Positions 34,740 to 46,147 of a DNA stretch of 46,796 bases are shown here, in pieces. This stretch comes from Didymodactylos carnosus (lineage: Eukaryota; Rotifera; Eurotatoria; Philodinida; Philodinidae). The notes under the pieces are model-generated. The model had not been told where the DNA came from. It saw only the letters and a program-made list of their open reading frames with translations, and did not search any database. Both the position numbers and the translations under genes were made by a program. The stretch spans positions 1 to 46,796 of the forward strand of contig CAJNOQ010000556.1 in the NCBI GenBank assembly GCA_905250885.1. Reading direction: 5' to 3'. The stretch's first letter is position 1. Every line of letters starts with the position of its first letter.

Positions 34740-37700
34740 CATTGCTGAGAATTTTGTTTTCCTTAACTTGCCCCTGATTTAGTTTTCAAACAGTCCACAA
34801 GATGTGCGCGTGCTCTACGTTTTGCTTTCAACCAAACCATCGGCGACGGTGGCACTGAGCTTAGGTAGGCTCGAGCTTATTCTGCAATTTCCAACCATCT
34901 TTGCTACAAAAATGTGATAAAATCGTGAAAAGCTAGAACAAGGTAAAACATCTCCTTCTTAAGATGGATAGGACAATTTTGCCTAACAAAATTTTTGCAA
35001 AAGAGCTGATCACGAAGATCACCTTCCGAATCTCCCCAAACCATTTCTTCATGGAGAAAAACTCAAATTATTGATAGGATCTGAAAAATACCAAAAACCG
35101 TCCTCTACGGTGAAATTGACCTTTTGAGGTTATATTGCAAGGTGGAAGGTTCGAACTGTATTTTTCTCAATCAGCATTGAAAATTTCACATTGAAAAATT
35201 ACGGAGATTTTCACCCAAAATTCAAAAAAAATGAAAGTAGTCGGGTATGATAGAAACACATATCAGTGGACTCAGTTTTTGATTCTAATCCCGAATATGA
35301 CATTTTTACTGCATAAAAGTTGAGTTCTGATCGAGAAAATTGAAAATTATGGGCAGAATTCCGAGTTTTTCGCCTCCGATTTAGAAAAAATGAATTTTCT
35401 CAGCAACGAAACAAAATTTTAAAAAAAGTTATGCACATTTTTAAAGCTGAAAAGCTTGACCGATCTGATGGTGTGTGAATTGCCGGTATAGCCCTTCGCC
35501 TAAAAAACTAGATGGGTTTACAAAATGAGTCATACCCAGTTGAAAGATATTGGTTCGGACGTTCATGGCGGACGAGTGTTTACCTCTGAAACGAACTGAA
35601 AACCTTTTTCTAAATCAGTTTTCAATGCTGATTCAGAAAAATATAGTTCGAACCTTCCATCTTGCAATATAACCTCAAAAGGGTAACAGTTTCGGCTCCA
35701 ACGGATAAACTGTTCCAGAGTTATAGATCACAATTTTCAAAATCTCTATGGACATTTTGTACAAACAACAGATTGAATACATGTTTCATCCTGATTTTTG
35801 GTTGAATAGAAAAGTCTGAAAAATTTTCTTGTTTGCCGAAATGTGGAGGTTGTTACACTCTATCGTTCTACCTATTTTAAAACTGTTTAGGGTTCATCCT
35901 TAGCATGTGAATCTTGTTCTAATGTGGGTGTGCAGAATTTTTGTAAACAGAGTTTTTTTTATAAAATCAGAGCCAAAACATGATTTTATTTAAATTCAAA
36001 GCACATATTCTGAAAACCTGCTTTGAAAAGCGTAGCTGATTCTTTTTCCATATGGGGCCCAAAACAGGCAGCTTTGATCTTGTTTGATGTACATCTCGGC
36101 ATCTACTTGAGATGGAAAGTTGTATTTTTTTCACTACTGAATGACCATTTCGAAACAAACAAAATAAAAAAAATTTTAAAATCCGGTGAGCGGAACAGCT
36201 TTGTATTAGCAAAACATTCTCCGACAACCAATCGTACAACGGCTATGCAAATCACTCATGTACTGCAAATATCTACCTATGCTCAGTAATTACTTAACTA
36301 ACGTAAATGTAAAAAAGATGATCATTGTGATTCAATGTCAACGGACCTAGTGAATCGAATATGAACGTTACTTGTTCTCTTCATTTATGAAGTTATTGTT
36401 TTTTACACTTCTTTCTTTATATAATTTGTAGTTTTCGAAATATGCTGCAAAATAATAATAATTATGTTTTTGCATATACATTTCCATTATAAAGTATAAA
36501 TATATAAATCACATATAAAATCAAATTGATTTTGTATTTGTTTTATAAAGTAGACCTTAGAATGTATTCAAGGTACCATGTGCCAAAATATACATACAAA
36601 GTAAAGAAAAATAAGCAAGCATAGATTGCGTGAATAAGATCAAATTGCCACTGAAATGTGCACGATAAAGAATTCATTATGCGTACTGAAACTCCTCTTA
36701 GAATGTATGGTCCTCCACTTTCTCGTTAACTGATGAAAACCCAAATATAAAATTTGTACTGTAGACAGCTGACGACTAGAGTTACATACTGGTGATATTA
36801 TTTGGCAAATACAGTGGCGGCAAAACTTTTCCATACACCCATATCTTCTTTTTCTTTTGGTCATAACTCGGTAACGAAAAAGCTTTTGACAAGAGGTTTG
36901 CACCAAAATATTCTTCGCTCTCTCTAGTATATTTGTAGATAAAAAAAGTTAGAAATATTCATTGCTGTTCTGCGTAGTCTCATTAGACCGAAAAGTGAAC
37001 GTTTTCCGGTCGACATAAATTTTCCGTACAGTTGATAAAAGCCTTTTTTTACGCTGTATAAGCACCGACAAAATATGAAAACTACATGAATCGATTGAGG
37101 AGAGTGCCAGCTACATTTTGATAAAAAAATAATCTTGAAAAGCTTTTTCCTTAGGATGAAAACGCGACTTTAGCCAAAAGTGCTATACTCTTCAGTGTGA
37201 CTTCGGAATCTCGAGAATGGATAGGTGAAAAAAAATTCTGATTAAGCCATTCGAAAGTACATCAAAAACTGAGTAAGATAAGTCTAGTCTGGAAGTTAAA
37301 GGGAAGAATTTGACCCATCGTTTAATCGAAAACTGATATCATTGAGGATAATTCTTTCTGTATCGCATCCAGCGTGGTGCAAACGTGGGGACCTACCTCA
37401 TTCGAAAGAGAATTCAATTCTGAACAAGAATGTTATATTCAAAAACAAATTCTATCATCGGCGCGTAGGCTAAGAAAGGCTTTCTGGAAAATCAAGACCT
37501 CAAAACCAGTTCTCTGGGTTTGACCAAATACTTTTTGCAGCTTCATCCGATAGAGCAAACATTTCTGAACAAAATGACAGGTCTTCGAGTTCTCCACGCT
37601 CATTCTTCATCGAACTACACTCAATTTACTAAAAGCCATTTACTAAAAGCCTTCAACAGTGATACAGCTCGAAAAACTGTGATCGCAACCATCAACCCGG

Positions 37701-38431
37701 CGTTCGATCGGCTAAAATGGTGAGGGTATTTTCGTCAAAAAGTATTTTCAGTCACTTTTCACTTCCATGAGCTTGAGTTGGATTGCACACAACTTTCTAT
37801 CCTACACTCTTTGATAGGTTAATACTGATTATTTTGTGCTAAATGCAGCCTTCACTTTCTTTGGTGCCCAGTTTGGTGTTCAGTAAAATTATCCTACATG
37901 ACTCGATGTTCTTTCTATCCAATGCAATGCTGAAAACTTTTGCAAACGTTTGTAAGTCTTTGCGATTTGTCAGAAAAATTTCGTCGATTACGAACTTCGC
38001 GAGTTACCGTTGTTAGTTTGAAAATTCTTGATAACAAAGGCCGAGAAAACCATACCTCAGCAAGGTGGAAGCGCTTTCTTAGGAAATTTTGCTTCGAAAA
38101 AGCAGGTGTCAAATGAAAGTTTTTCGGAACTGAAATATGATACCCTAAGGAAAAACAGTGTGAGGTTCGTAAATCATATAGAAATCGATAGAATTCGACA
38201 AGGCGAATTCGATAGTGCATGCTTAAGACTTATCTTACATATGTATACAATCCTGCACGAACACAATTACCATTGTTAGATATGAATATACACAGATGAA
38301 TGAGATACAACAGTAGTTAATGACTACTTAGAGCGTAGATAGTTGATCATACTTTTTATCATATCGAACTGATTTGTTTTCAATCTGTTAACCATCATTT
38401 TCGTCATCTACAAGAAATAGAGGGTCAAACT
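34740..38431. other. 3.7-kb gene-free stretch
   Basis: Only short overlapping frames are present, none recognised. The stretch contains the element at 35119-35684 and otherwise unique-looking AT-rich DNA. Confidence 0.45.
35119..35684. mobile_element. 566-bp element with ~68-bp terminal inverted repeats
   Basis: Ends 35119-35187 and 35617-35684 are inverted copies. Landmarks are CCTTTTGAGGTTATATTGCAA against TTGCAATATAACCTCAAAAGG, GGAAGGTTCGAACT against AGTTCGAACCTTCC, and AATCAGCATTGAAAA against TTTTCAATGCTGATT. The interior has no ORF. It fits a MITE-like non-autonomous element. Confidence 0.75.
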
Positions 38432-38479
38432 AAAATGGACAACCCATCCGAAATCACAGCTGGTCATAAACGCGTCAAA

Positions 38480-39370
38480 CTAACTCATAGTCAAAGTGGA
38501 ACGTGTGATTTTGTCCCAATTGTCAGGATATTCAAAGGAATCTTGATCGACGCGTATCGAATAGAGACTGACTGTCTTTAGATCTTTGATGTAATCACAT
38601 ATGACAAACCAGCGTTTGATTTCGAGCCAGAATGGTGTTCGAAATGGTGAAATTATTGATTCCAAATTAGCATAATCTTGTGAAACAAATTTGTAAGAAG
38701 TGAAATAGAAAGAGAAAGAGAATTCAAACTTGCTCAACAGAGGTAGTTTTGTTTGAATAAAGTTTTCCCATCGATAACCGTACATTGTAGGATCGTCTGG
38801 ACGTACATAGCCGATCAGTCGAAGCTGCGCAAGTGTAGGTAGAAGTGAAAGAATCGATTCAACCTTCTTCATTTCCGTAACAAAAATGCAGTCTAATGTG
38901 AGCGAAGTCAAGTGCATTGATGGTATGAGATCAGAAAGTGTAAAACCAGTCTCATCCATATCAAAATGTTTTAAAACAAGCGTTCGTAGATGAGGTGAGT
39001 GACCAAGAATAGTGAAAAATTGTTTCAAGTCACATCGACTCAATGTCAAGTGTTGTAGAACCAATGTGACGGGCCACTGTATTTCATTTAGACTCCCATA
39101 TTCTATGGCCAACTCAAGTTTGCGAAGATCGTGATGTGCTATGGCAGACGCTATACAAACGGCCGTTGTGCTGCTTATAGGATAATAACATTGTTGATCT
39201 TTAATTGACAATGCTGTAAGCGGACATTTTACGACATGTATGAGAAATTCCTTCAGATCGTTGTTTTTCACATCAACGAGAGTCAACGAACGAAGCCGGA
39301 TGAATTGATCGATGCGAAAGAGCGAAAGAAATAATCGAATTTGATCTGGTGTCCTGTTGTGGATATAAGA
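38480..39370 (-). CDS. LRR protein of a bdelloid F-box/LRR-like family, 5'-truncated
   Basis: One frame is open on the minus strand from a stop at 39371-39373 to TAG at 38480-38482, giving about 295 codons without an obvious ATG near the beginning. It contains irregular leucine-rich repeats (LQHLTLSRCDLKQFFTIL, LRTLVLKHFD, LTSLTLDCIF, LAQLRLIGYV), then a conserved-looking C-terminal block (GYRWENFIQTKLPLLSKFEF, SIISPFRTPFWLEIKRWFVI, VSLYSI). Proteins of this layout in bdelloids usually carry an N-terminal F-box, which bridges substrates to SCF ubiquitin ligases. No F-box was found here. A weak acceptor (AACAG, ending at 39354) could join an upstream exon, but none was recognised in 39.4-40.0 kb. 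It is either a partial gene or a 5'-truncated copy. Confidence 0.7.
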   Translation of the reverse strand, partial: SYIHNRTPDQIRLFLSLFRIDQFIRLRSLTLVDVKNNDLKEFLIHVVKCPLTALSIKDQQCYYPISSTTAVCIASAIAHHDLRKLELAIEYGSLNEIQWPVTLVLQHLTLSRCDLKQFFTILGHSPHLRTLVLKHFDMDETGFTLSDLIPSMHLTSLTLDCIFVTEMKKVESILSLLPTLAQLRLIGYVRPDDPTMYGYRWENFIQTKLPLLSKFEFSFSFYFTSYKFVSQDYANLESIISPFRTPFWLEIKRWFVICDYIKDLKTVSLYSIRVDQDSFEYPDNWDKITRSTLTMS

Positions 39371-40169
39371 TCATAAATCTGTTGTCCGCCTACCCATCTT
39401 CAGAAATTTGTCTAACCTATATAGGATAAAACTTCGTGTTTCTCTGCAGATTTTCTTTCTCTCTATAAGCATTTTTCACGTTCAGATGCGCCTTTCTTCG
39501 CTCTACAAAATGCATATAAAAATTTAGTAACTACTCCCTCCGCTAAGAAATACGGATGGTTCATAATGTGATAAAAAATTCTACTGATAAAAGTAGTACT
39601 TGACAATGCCGCCTCCATTCTTCAGCAACAAAAATTTATATTTATAAGGCGCTTCAATTTGCAACGATAATATCGAGTTTTGGAGTGGTTGGTAAGTGGT
39701 ATCAATGCGATTTTTAGATCTGAGTATATGCCAGTTTCGCTAGACGAGCATGTAGCAAACGACACCTTGGCCGCAAAAATTGATTTTGCCTCTCTTTGAG
39801 ACAAAGAAATTTAATTCATGTTGACCAAACATCTGAAGGATGTATTGGAAATGAGCACAGATATTATTGTTGAGAATAGCGAAGAATTATCTTCATATTG
39901 AATTAATACATAGTAAAATAGACAAGCTCCACAAGTAGAGAGAATGACATCGGACTTTCTGATCCCGATGGAAGTTGATAATGCCATTAAGCTATACAGC
40001 ATGCAAAAAGTTTTCTAACCTGTACATTTTGTTCAGGAATGTTTTTTGATCATGTTTATTTCTAAAGACATCTCTCGACGATGCGTGCGTGTGACACAGC
40101 TTAATCAAATATTTGTTTACTCTATTGCTCCCGGAGCAAAGAGTGCAAAGAGTTTTGCAAGGCTTGCAT

Positions 40170-40460
40170 TAGAGATGGGCGAGTACGAGTAAAATACTCA
40201 TTCTCATACTCGTACTCGCGACTTTTTTTATGCGTACTTAAAAAAGTACTCGAGTACTCGGATGAAAATCGATGTAACTAAAAAGAAAAGGAATTCAGAA
40301 GAGACTAACCGATATACTATCATCACAGGAAAGGTTTTCTAACGACAATCCTGTTTTTTTAAAAGTTTGTACTCGAGTACATACCCGAATAAAACTGTAT
40401 TGTACTCATACTCATACCCGCCACTAAATGCTCGTACTCGTACTTATACTCGAAAAAGCG
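40170..40460. repeat. short-word island, CGAGTACTCG
   Basis: Runs of TACTCG and CGAGTA occur in two clusters (40178-40262 and 40365-40455), with a perfect CGAGTACTCG at 40251-40260. The two clusters are roughly complementary around a ~100-bp middle. Confidence 0.8.
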
Positions 40461-41179
40461 TGCACCTCTGCCTTTGTATGAGCACACTGGTCCCGCGCCA
40501 TCATTATTTACAGCCAAACAGTAACATGAAGTATCCTACCTTCGGTAGTTCATACTTCTTGTTATTTTCTAGTGCTACTCAGTAGTTCTAATTATTCGCG
40601 CATGTCTTTCTTTGTTCCGATGTATTTTAAGGAACGATAAAACCCTCACATCTGCGTCTGATTTTCTTGCTTCTTCTTTTCCAGATATGAGAAATACCCT
40701 TGGCTTGTTATATAAATACCCACAGCCAACTTCGCTGAACGCACGCGTACTTTTATTTCTTTAGTGATCAGTTCTTTTAGTATGCATTTCACTCAGATGT
40801 ATTAATAAAGGAATCAGAGCACCTTATACAGAAAAAATTATTTAAATAAACATCTTTTTGTATTACTATGTATTTTTGTATTGAGTAAGGGGGAGTACCA
40901 GGTAATAAAAACGCACTTATAAGAAGCAAAAATATTCCATAAGTGGTAGGCAGATATTAGTGATTCTAGAAACAGCAATTTGTTTGAATTATTTTGAAAT
41001 TTTCAACTTTAGTGCAAACTCGAATTCTCCATCCTGTGGATTGAATAAAAGATAATTACTTTTTTAGTCACTAAAGGATGGATAATGTATGCTTTTTGAG
41101 CTATACACAAGAGAATTAATGAATAAAAAAGTTGACGTGCAGCGCAGTAAATAATGGCAAACATCTTGTTTTGCAGAGC

Positions 41180-41265
41180 TGGGCAAGTCAGGGCTTCTTC
41201 AAGTCTCAGGTCAACGAAAAGATTCTCTAAGTCAAGCCTGACTTGTTTTGACTTGTCTCACTCTT
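41180..41265. repeat. short-word patch, CAAGTCAGGCTTGA-like
   Basis: Words CAAGTCAGGGCTTC, TCAAGTCTCAGGTCA, AGTCAAGCCTGACTTG and TTGACTTG cluster in under 90 bp, with partial dyad symmetry. Confidence 0.6.
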
Positions 41266-42464
41266 CTATTCCAAATAATCATAATATGAAAATCAAGTAT
41301 ATCAACATGTAGAAGTATATGTGAAATCAGTCGATACATGAATAAGTAATATAAGTATACATTATAAGCACTTAGTCAATTCACCAGCTATTCCTACCTA
41401 TTACATTCCCCGGAATTGTAATGGGTGCGACCTCTCAGTATTTTCTATTTTTCTTGTGTTTCTTTAGGATCCAAAGGTTAATGTTTTCCTTAAGAAGATG
41501 CGCCACGAAATACTCTACAATACGTAAACTTTAATTTCAGAACGCCAATCAGGAAAACTGCGTAGGTTATACGAAAGACGAGAAAAATGAAATCTTTAAA
41601 ATCCGATATTTTTTCCACTTGAATCTTTTTCTTCTGCTATTATTTCCGTAAAATAGGGTTGTATAAGTGAGATTTCAGTTCTTTTTGTATTTCTGAATGT
41701 GCTTTTTCTGGTAGTCTGTTAAAAAAGAAGAGTTAGTTGAAGAAACATGGAATCTAATCTGTAGGAATGTGATACTTGGGTACATTAGCAATATTCGAAA
41801 TATTTGTCAGCAAACAATTGCAAGTCGAAGCCGGAATCGAAGTGCAGAATGATAGAGAATTTCAACCGCTATCAGAATATATATTAATTTTGTAAAAAGT
41901 TATTTCTATGTTCATAATAAATTTGAAATACGACTAAAAAAAGAATAAAAAATGCAGTTTGTGGGAATCTGATAATGAGGACATCGGCATTATATCCAAA
42001 ATATTTGTCAGCAAATAAGTGCTAGTGAAGATATAAATATGCGGCGTGATAAAGAATTTTGAACGCTTTCAGAAAATATATTTCTATATATATAATAAAT
42101 TTAAAAAGTCGATTGAAACAGTTATTTCCAGGCGGATATAGTAAAGCTTACTTTTCAAGATTTTTAGAAACGATTTTAAAACCTATAACGCTCATAAAAC
42201 AATAGATTCTGAAAGTAGACACTGTAGACTATCTAATCACACCTGTATCGCAATACTGAACTTTTTGATACGATCAACGTTCAGAGCCGAGACATTTTTC
42301 ATTTTGTAGAGAAATGTTTAATCTACTTAATCATCTAGTTGCGCCTGAATAGTGCTTAACTATTTTCATAATCCGTTTTGAAAACTATACATTAAACTAT
42401 GATTATGAAAATGACGTATATATAGTCTTTATTATACAATACTTCGAGACTCACAATTGTGCTT

Positions 42465-42770
42465 GTTAAAAGACGAGTATCGATAAGACCATTTTTTTGT
42501 TTACGATATTTTTCAAAAAAAAGAAATTACATATTTGGAAGCAGCATCAAATTCTGCATTTGGTGATGTATGATTCAATAGAATTTGAGAAAAAGGAGTT
42601 TTCGTGGTTTCTAGGAGCGCCAAAAACTAGGTAAAAAAAGAAAGTGACTTTTTCGACAGAAAAAAATACTTCATTTTATTCAGAATTTAATGCTGCTTCC
42701 AAATATATAATTCTTTTTGAAAAATGTCGTAGGTAAAAAAATGGCCTTAACAATACTTGTTCTTTAATAT
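42465..42770. repeat. inverted repeat, ~93-bp arms
   Basis: The segment 42465-42560 is complementary to 42681-42770. Landmarks are TATTTGGAAGCAGCAT against ATGCTGCTTCCAAATA, TACGATATTTTTCAAAAA against TTTTTGAAAAATGTCGTA, and GATAAGACCATTTTTTT against AAAAAAATGGCCTTA. Confidence 0.8.
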
Positions 42771-43441
42771 ATTTTAAATTAGGTATATAGGTATTTGATT
42801 TTCAAGATAAAAACTTTATCTATATCCGCTGAAAAGTATCTGACTAATATAAATTATTATATTCAGTTGAGTGATAATGAATTAACAGTTAAATAAATCC
42901 ATTCAATATTGTAATTTCAATGGCTTCTGCAATTATTTCGAATGATTTACTTATTTATACTGTTACTCAGTTGAACAAACTCAAACATAAAAGGCTGAGT
43001 AGAAGGAGAAAATAATTTTGGCAAAGCCTAAGTTGAAATTACAGGTACGGGTATTTCGTTTTTTCTTCAATCAGATTAAAAATACATATTGACTTGTACA
43101 TGCTACGGACAATATGTGACCTTCAAATTAAAATGCAAAATATAGAACAGCCGATTCGTTTTGTATTTGTTTAATAACATCTCCCTATACGTGGCTTCAA
43201 GATTTGCAATGGTATAGAAGACACTGCATCACATATATTCTAGACTTGCACTACAAGCGACCGAGTTGTTATTGACATAAAAATTAATTAATTTTGACAT
43301 TCAATTGATCTTTTTATGTAATACACCTATTCGTAAAAAAAGTTTTTCTTCTATTTTGTATTGACCATAAGATGTGATTTCGACATAGAAATGTTGGTAA
43401 CTTTCATAGACGTGATCCCCAATGGTTTAAAATTACTGAAA

Positions 43442-43496
43442 ATTAATTAGTACAAATTTACTGTTAATAATTCACAGTAAATTTGAACTAATTAAT
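43442..43496. repeat. perfect-type hairpin, 23-bp arms
   Basis: ATTAATTAGTACAAATTTAC... at 43442-43464 pairs with ...GTAAATTTGAACTAATTAAT at 43474-43496, with one mismatch and a 9-nt AT-rich loop. No neighbouring gene suggests a terminator role. Confidence 0.75.
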
Positions 43497-44175
43497 TGTG
43501 GAACTTAGAGTAGCCATTTAATATTAGCACAACTATTTAAATGAAACGCAAAATCATACATTTTTCGACTATAAGCTGTGATTTTACCTTTTCGCTATCC
43601 TCTTCATTTTAAGGCGCTCTAAATTCAAACGTAAAGTACTATTTTATTTTTGGCTTAAAGATACACTATTCGATGCAGTTTTTCACGCTGATTACGGATA
43701 TCTTACTTTCATTCCACCTATGCACGTTTTGTATGAGTTAGATTGTGCAACTGGTAATAGACCGTCCTCACAAGAAAACAACAAAAGGGCATTTCAAGTC
43801 TGTGTGCTTAACTTGCCAGGTGACAGTAGAAATATTTCATAATTACAACAGTAGAATGTTTTCATAATTAAACATGTTTCTTATGAATTCTGTGATTATA
43901 TGGCTAGTGGAGGATGTACTGAAGTATACATAGATATTTTTATGATAATTAATTTTATTATGTTTAAAATATTTAAAATATTGTGACGGTTATTAATCAT
44001 AGAAGAGAGAATTTGTTCGAGAAAATCATGCTAAGAAGAGAAGAATATAAACTGCAACTTAATATCAGGAAAAACATTATTGTACGTCACTTTACTACCT
44101 CTTCACAAATACTAAGCATAAATATAACGAGAAAGAGAATTAGTCAAATTAAATCTGAAAGTTTTACAAATAATA

Positions 44176-44801
44176 CTAGTTCAGCTTTGTACTAGACACC
44201 TGAATACCATCTGCGATGCCATAGGAATAATTACTTTTACTTTCTTTCCTAAAAGCCACATCCACTAAGACCGTACTGCTCCTGGTGGAATGACGACAGA
44301 CCCATTTCGAAATAATAGTTTAGTACCATTATGACGATCCATAGATGTCACAAATCCTAAAATATACAGTCAAATAGAAAACAGAATATACCGTTAACAT
44401 CATACCTAATTCCAAAGATATAGAGATATGCTGGCTATCTCCCTTATCAAACATTAAGTAAACGTTACACTTGTCTGCATATGTTAATACGCCGCTAACA
44501 AACGCGGATAATGTGATTCGTCCCTGGTTAGGATCGATCAGATGTGATTAACTAGCCACTGATATTTTCTGCTGCATATACGAAAATCATTCTAGTGTTT
44601 TTCCACTCCAGAAACAACAATTTCTAGAATTGTTGTACCGATTGTTGAACATTTAATAACGGATGGCTTTCGAAAGTCGGACGATACATGTTGTTCCCAA
44701 TAACTTGGCGATTGATCAGTATTCATACCATTTGTGCATTTGTCATTGTTACCATCGCCGTTTATTACCAAAGGTCCGCATAAGAACGGAAATCGGTCCA
44801 C
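44176..44801 (-). pseudogene. secreted-type protein domain, broken
   Basis: Minus-strand pieces in order: a segment from about 44801 (GPLVINGDGNNDKCTNG ... SYWEQHV) to 44592; a piece near 44530-44400 (GRITLSAFVSGVLTYADKC, VYLMFDKGDSQHISISLELG); and a last piece from about 44357 (GFVTSMDRHNGTKLLFRN, VIPPG, VLVDVAFRKESKSNYSYG) to a TAG at 44176-44178. The last piece needs a one-base frame change near 44275-44283. The pattern (an NGD motif, a Trp, beta-rich strands and a VPPG-then-V-V-V ending) resembles extracellular carbohydrate-binding-like domains common in bdelloids. The family was not firmly recognised and no signal peptide was found. Confidence 0.4.
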
Positions 44802-45305
44802 CTAACAATAACCGCTCCAATCTGTCTAAACCTCATTAGAATCATATCCGATTATCGTATTCGATGATTTCGACCCTTCCAAGCGCTTTCAGTCGAATAT
44901 ACCTGACAGAATCTACTCGAAAACGAGCAATGATTTAGCACCAACAGTATGACTGTAAAATCAACATTTCTCAGTAACCATTCTATATTAAGCCTAGCGC
45001 AGTATATCATTCGACGTGCAATGAAAAGCTCTACAATATATATTAATAAGAAACTTAACGAAGTGAGATAGCATGCTTTATAAATTTAATCTAGACGTTT
45101 CCATTGGTCGTGGGTATACCACGGGAACTCTTTGTCACTTTTTCTATGAAACTAAAGAGGATCTCTGATCATTCATATATGATTCGATGCGTCTTGAAAA
45201 CCTCTACAATATGTGTTAATAAGAAACTTAACGAAGTAGGACAGCGACCTTTATGAATTAAATACTTTGCCGCTTGAACCGAAGAGAACGTGTTTACGTG
45301 TTCTG
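44802..45305. other. gene-free, with a pair of ~85-bp direct repeats
   Basis: Segments at about 45003-45090 and 45174-45260 are direct copies. They share ATGATTCGA or ATCATTCGA, CTCTACAATAT(A/G)T, and the 20-bp AATAAGAAACTTAACGAAGT. No gene is supported. Confidence 0.6.
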
Positions 45306-46082
45306 CGTTAATAATTTTTGCGAAAGATATGTAAGACACGTGTTTTATAGGATATTGCGAAAAGACGCGAACAGTCACGAACACCCCCAAATTAAAATCT
45401 GAGTTAGCCAATCGATAGAGCTCGTCGAGCTGAGTATAGCAACGCCTAACGAACACTCAAAAAGTTTTTATAGTTTTTTTTTGTTGGATGTTATCGAAAG
45501 TTAGACGATAATTATCGAAATAGAATTTCTTGTAATCTCTTGCAATTATTTATTCCTTCTCGTACGTTAAAACGAATATGTGTGGGTGATTCTGTCAGCA
45601 AAGGTTGTCGGTCAAATACGATAAATAGGTTAAAAAGGTCAAGAATGATTCAAGAGCTTTACTCAAGAGGCTCAGGCTAATGTCGATATTGCTAATGATC
45701 AAAATCATTCTGAAGTATGTACGACATCATATTTTCTAACGTATATGAGACCGTTTCGTGCTTCGTAAATTGTTTAGCCTATGGAGATTCATCATATTAA
45801 TAACTCACGGGAATTATCCAATAGTAGCGATGATCAGATAACTGTCTCAAGTTCTGTGCAAATTCCTGTTTAGAGAGTAACCAAATCGCAAAGGTATTTT
45901 TGCATCGCAGTTTTTCTCCTTTATGTCTGTCACACACTGTTTCTGATTCGCTTCGCCTATTTCAGATATACAAACAAATGTGAAATCAAAATCAGCTGTT
46001 AAAAAGTTAAAAAAAAAGAATAAATGAAACTTTAAGAACGTATAAAACACGTCCCTTACATATCTTTCGCAAAAATTATTAA
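45306..46082. repeat. inverted copies at both ends of a 0.77-kb interval
   Basis: TAATAATTTTTGCGAAAGATA and the following TGTAAGACACGTGTTTTATA at about 45309-45352 recur as a reverse complement at about 46038-46081. The right copy ends directly at the G run, so the true extent is unknown. No gene is supported between them. Confidence 0.6.
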
Positions 46083-46146
<64 letters not shown>

Positions 46147-46147
46147 N
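46083..46147. other. 64-base G run plus N: probable assembly gap
   Basis: An uninterrupted run of 64 G ends in a single N at 46147. This is typical of a gap or sequencing artefact, and sequence on the two sides may not be contiguous. The minus-strand poly-proline ORF across it is meaningless. Confidence 0.85.

Larger units (their letters stand above)
39374..44175. other. 4.8-kb gene-free stretch with short-word islands
   Basis: No supported gene. Short frames at 39622-40002 (minus) and 43983-44195 (plus) were not recognised. The stretch holds the TACTCG and AAGTCAGG islands and two inverted repeats, listed separately, and is otherwise AT-rich. Confidence 0.45.

Noticed and set aside
43442-43496. 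Bacterial-type terminator hairpin
   Set aside because: No adjacent gene ends here, the stem is AT-only in character, and the genome is eukaryotic.
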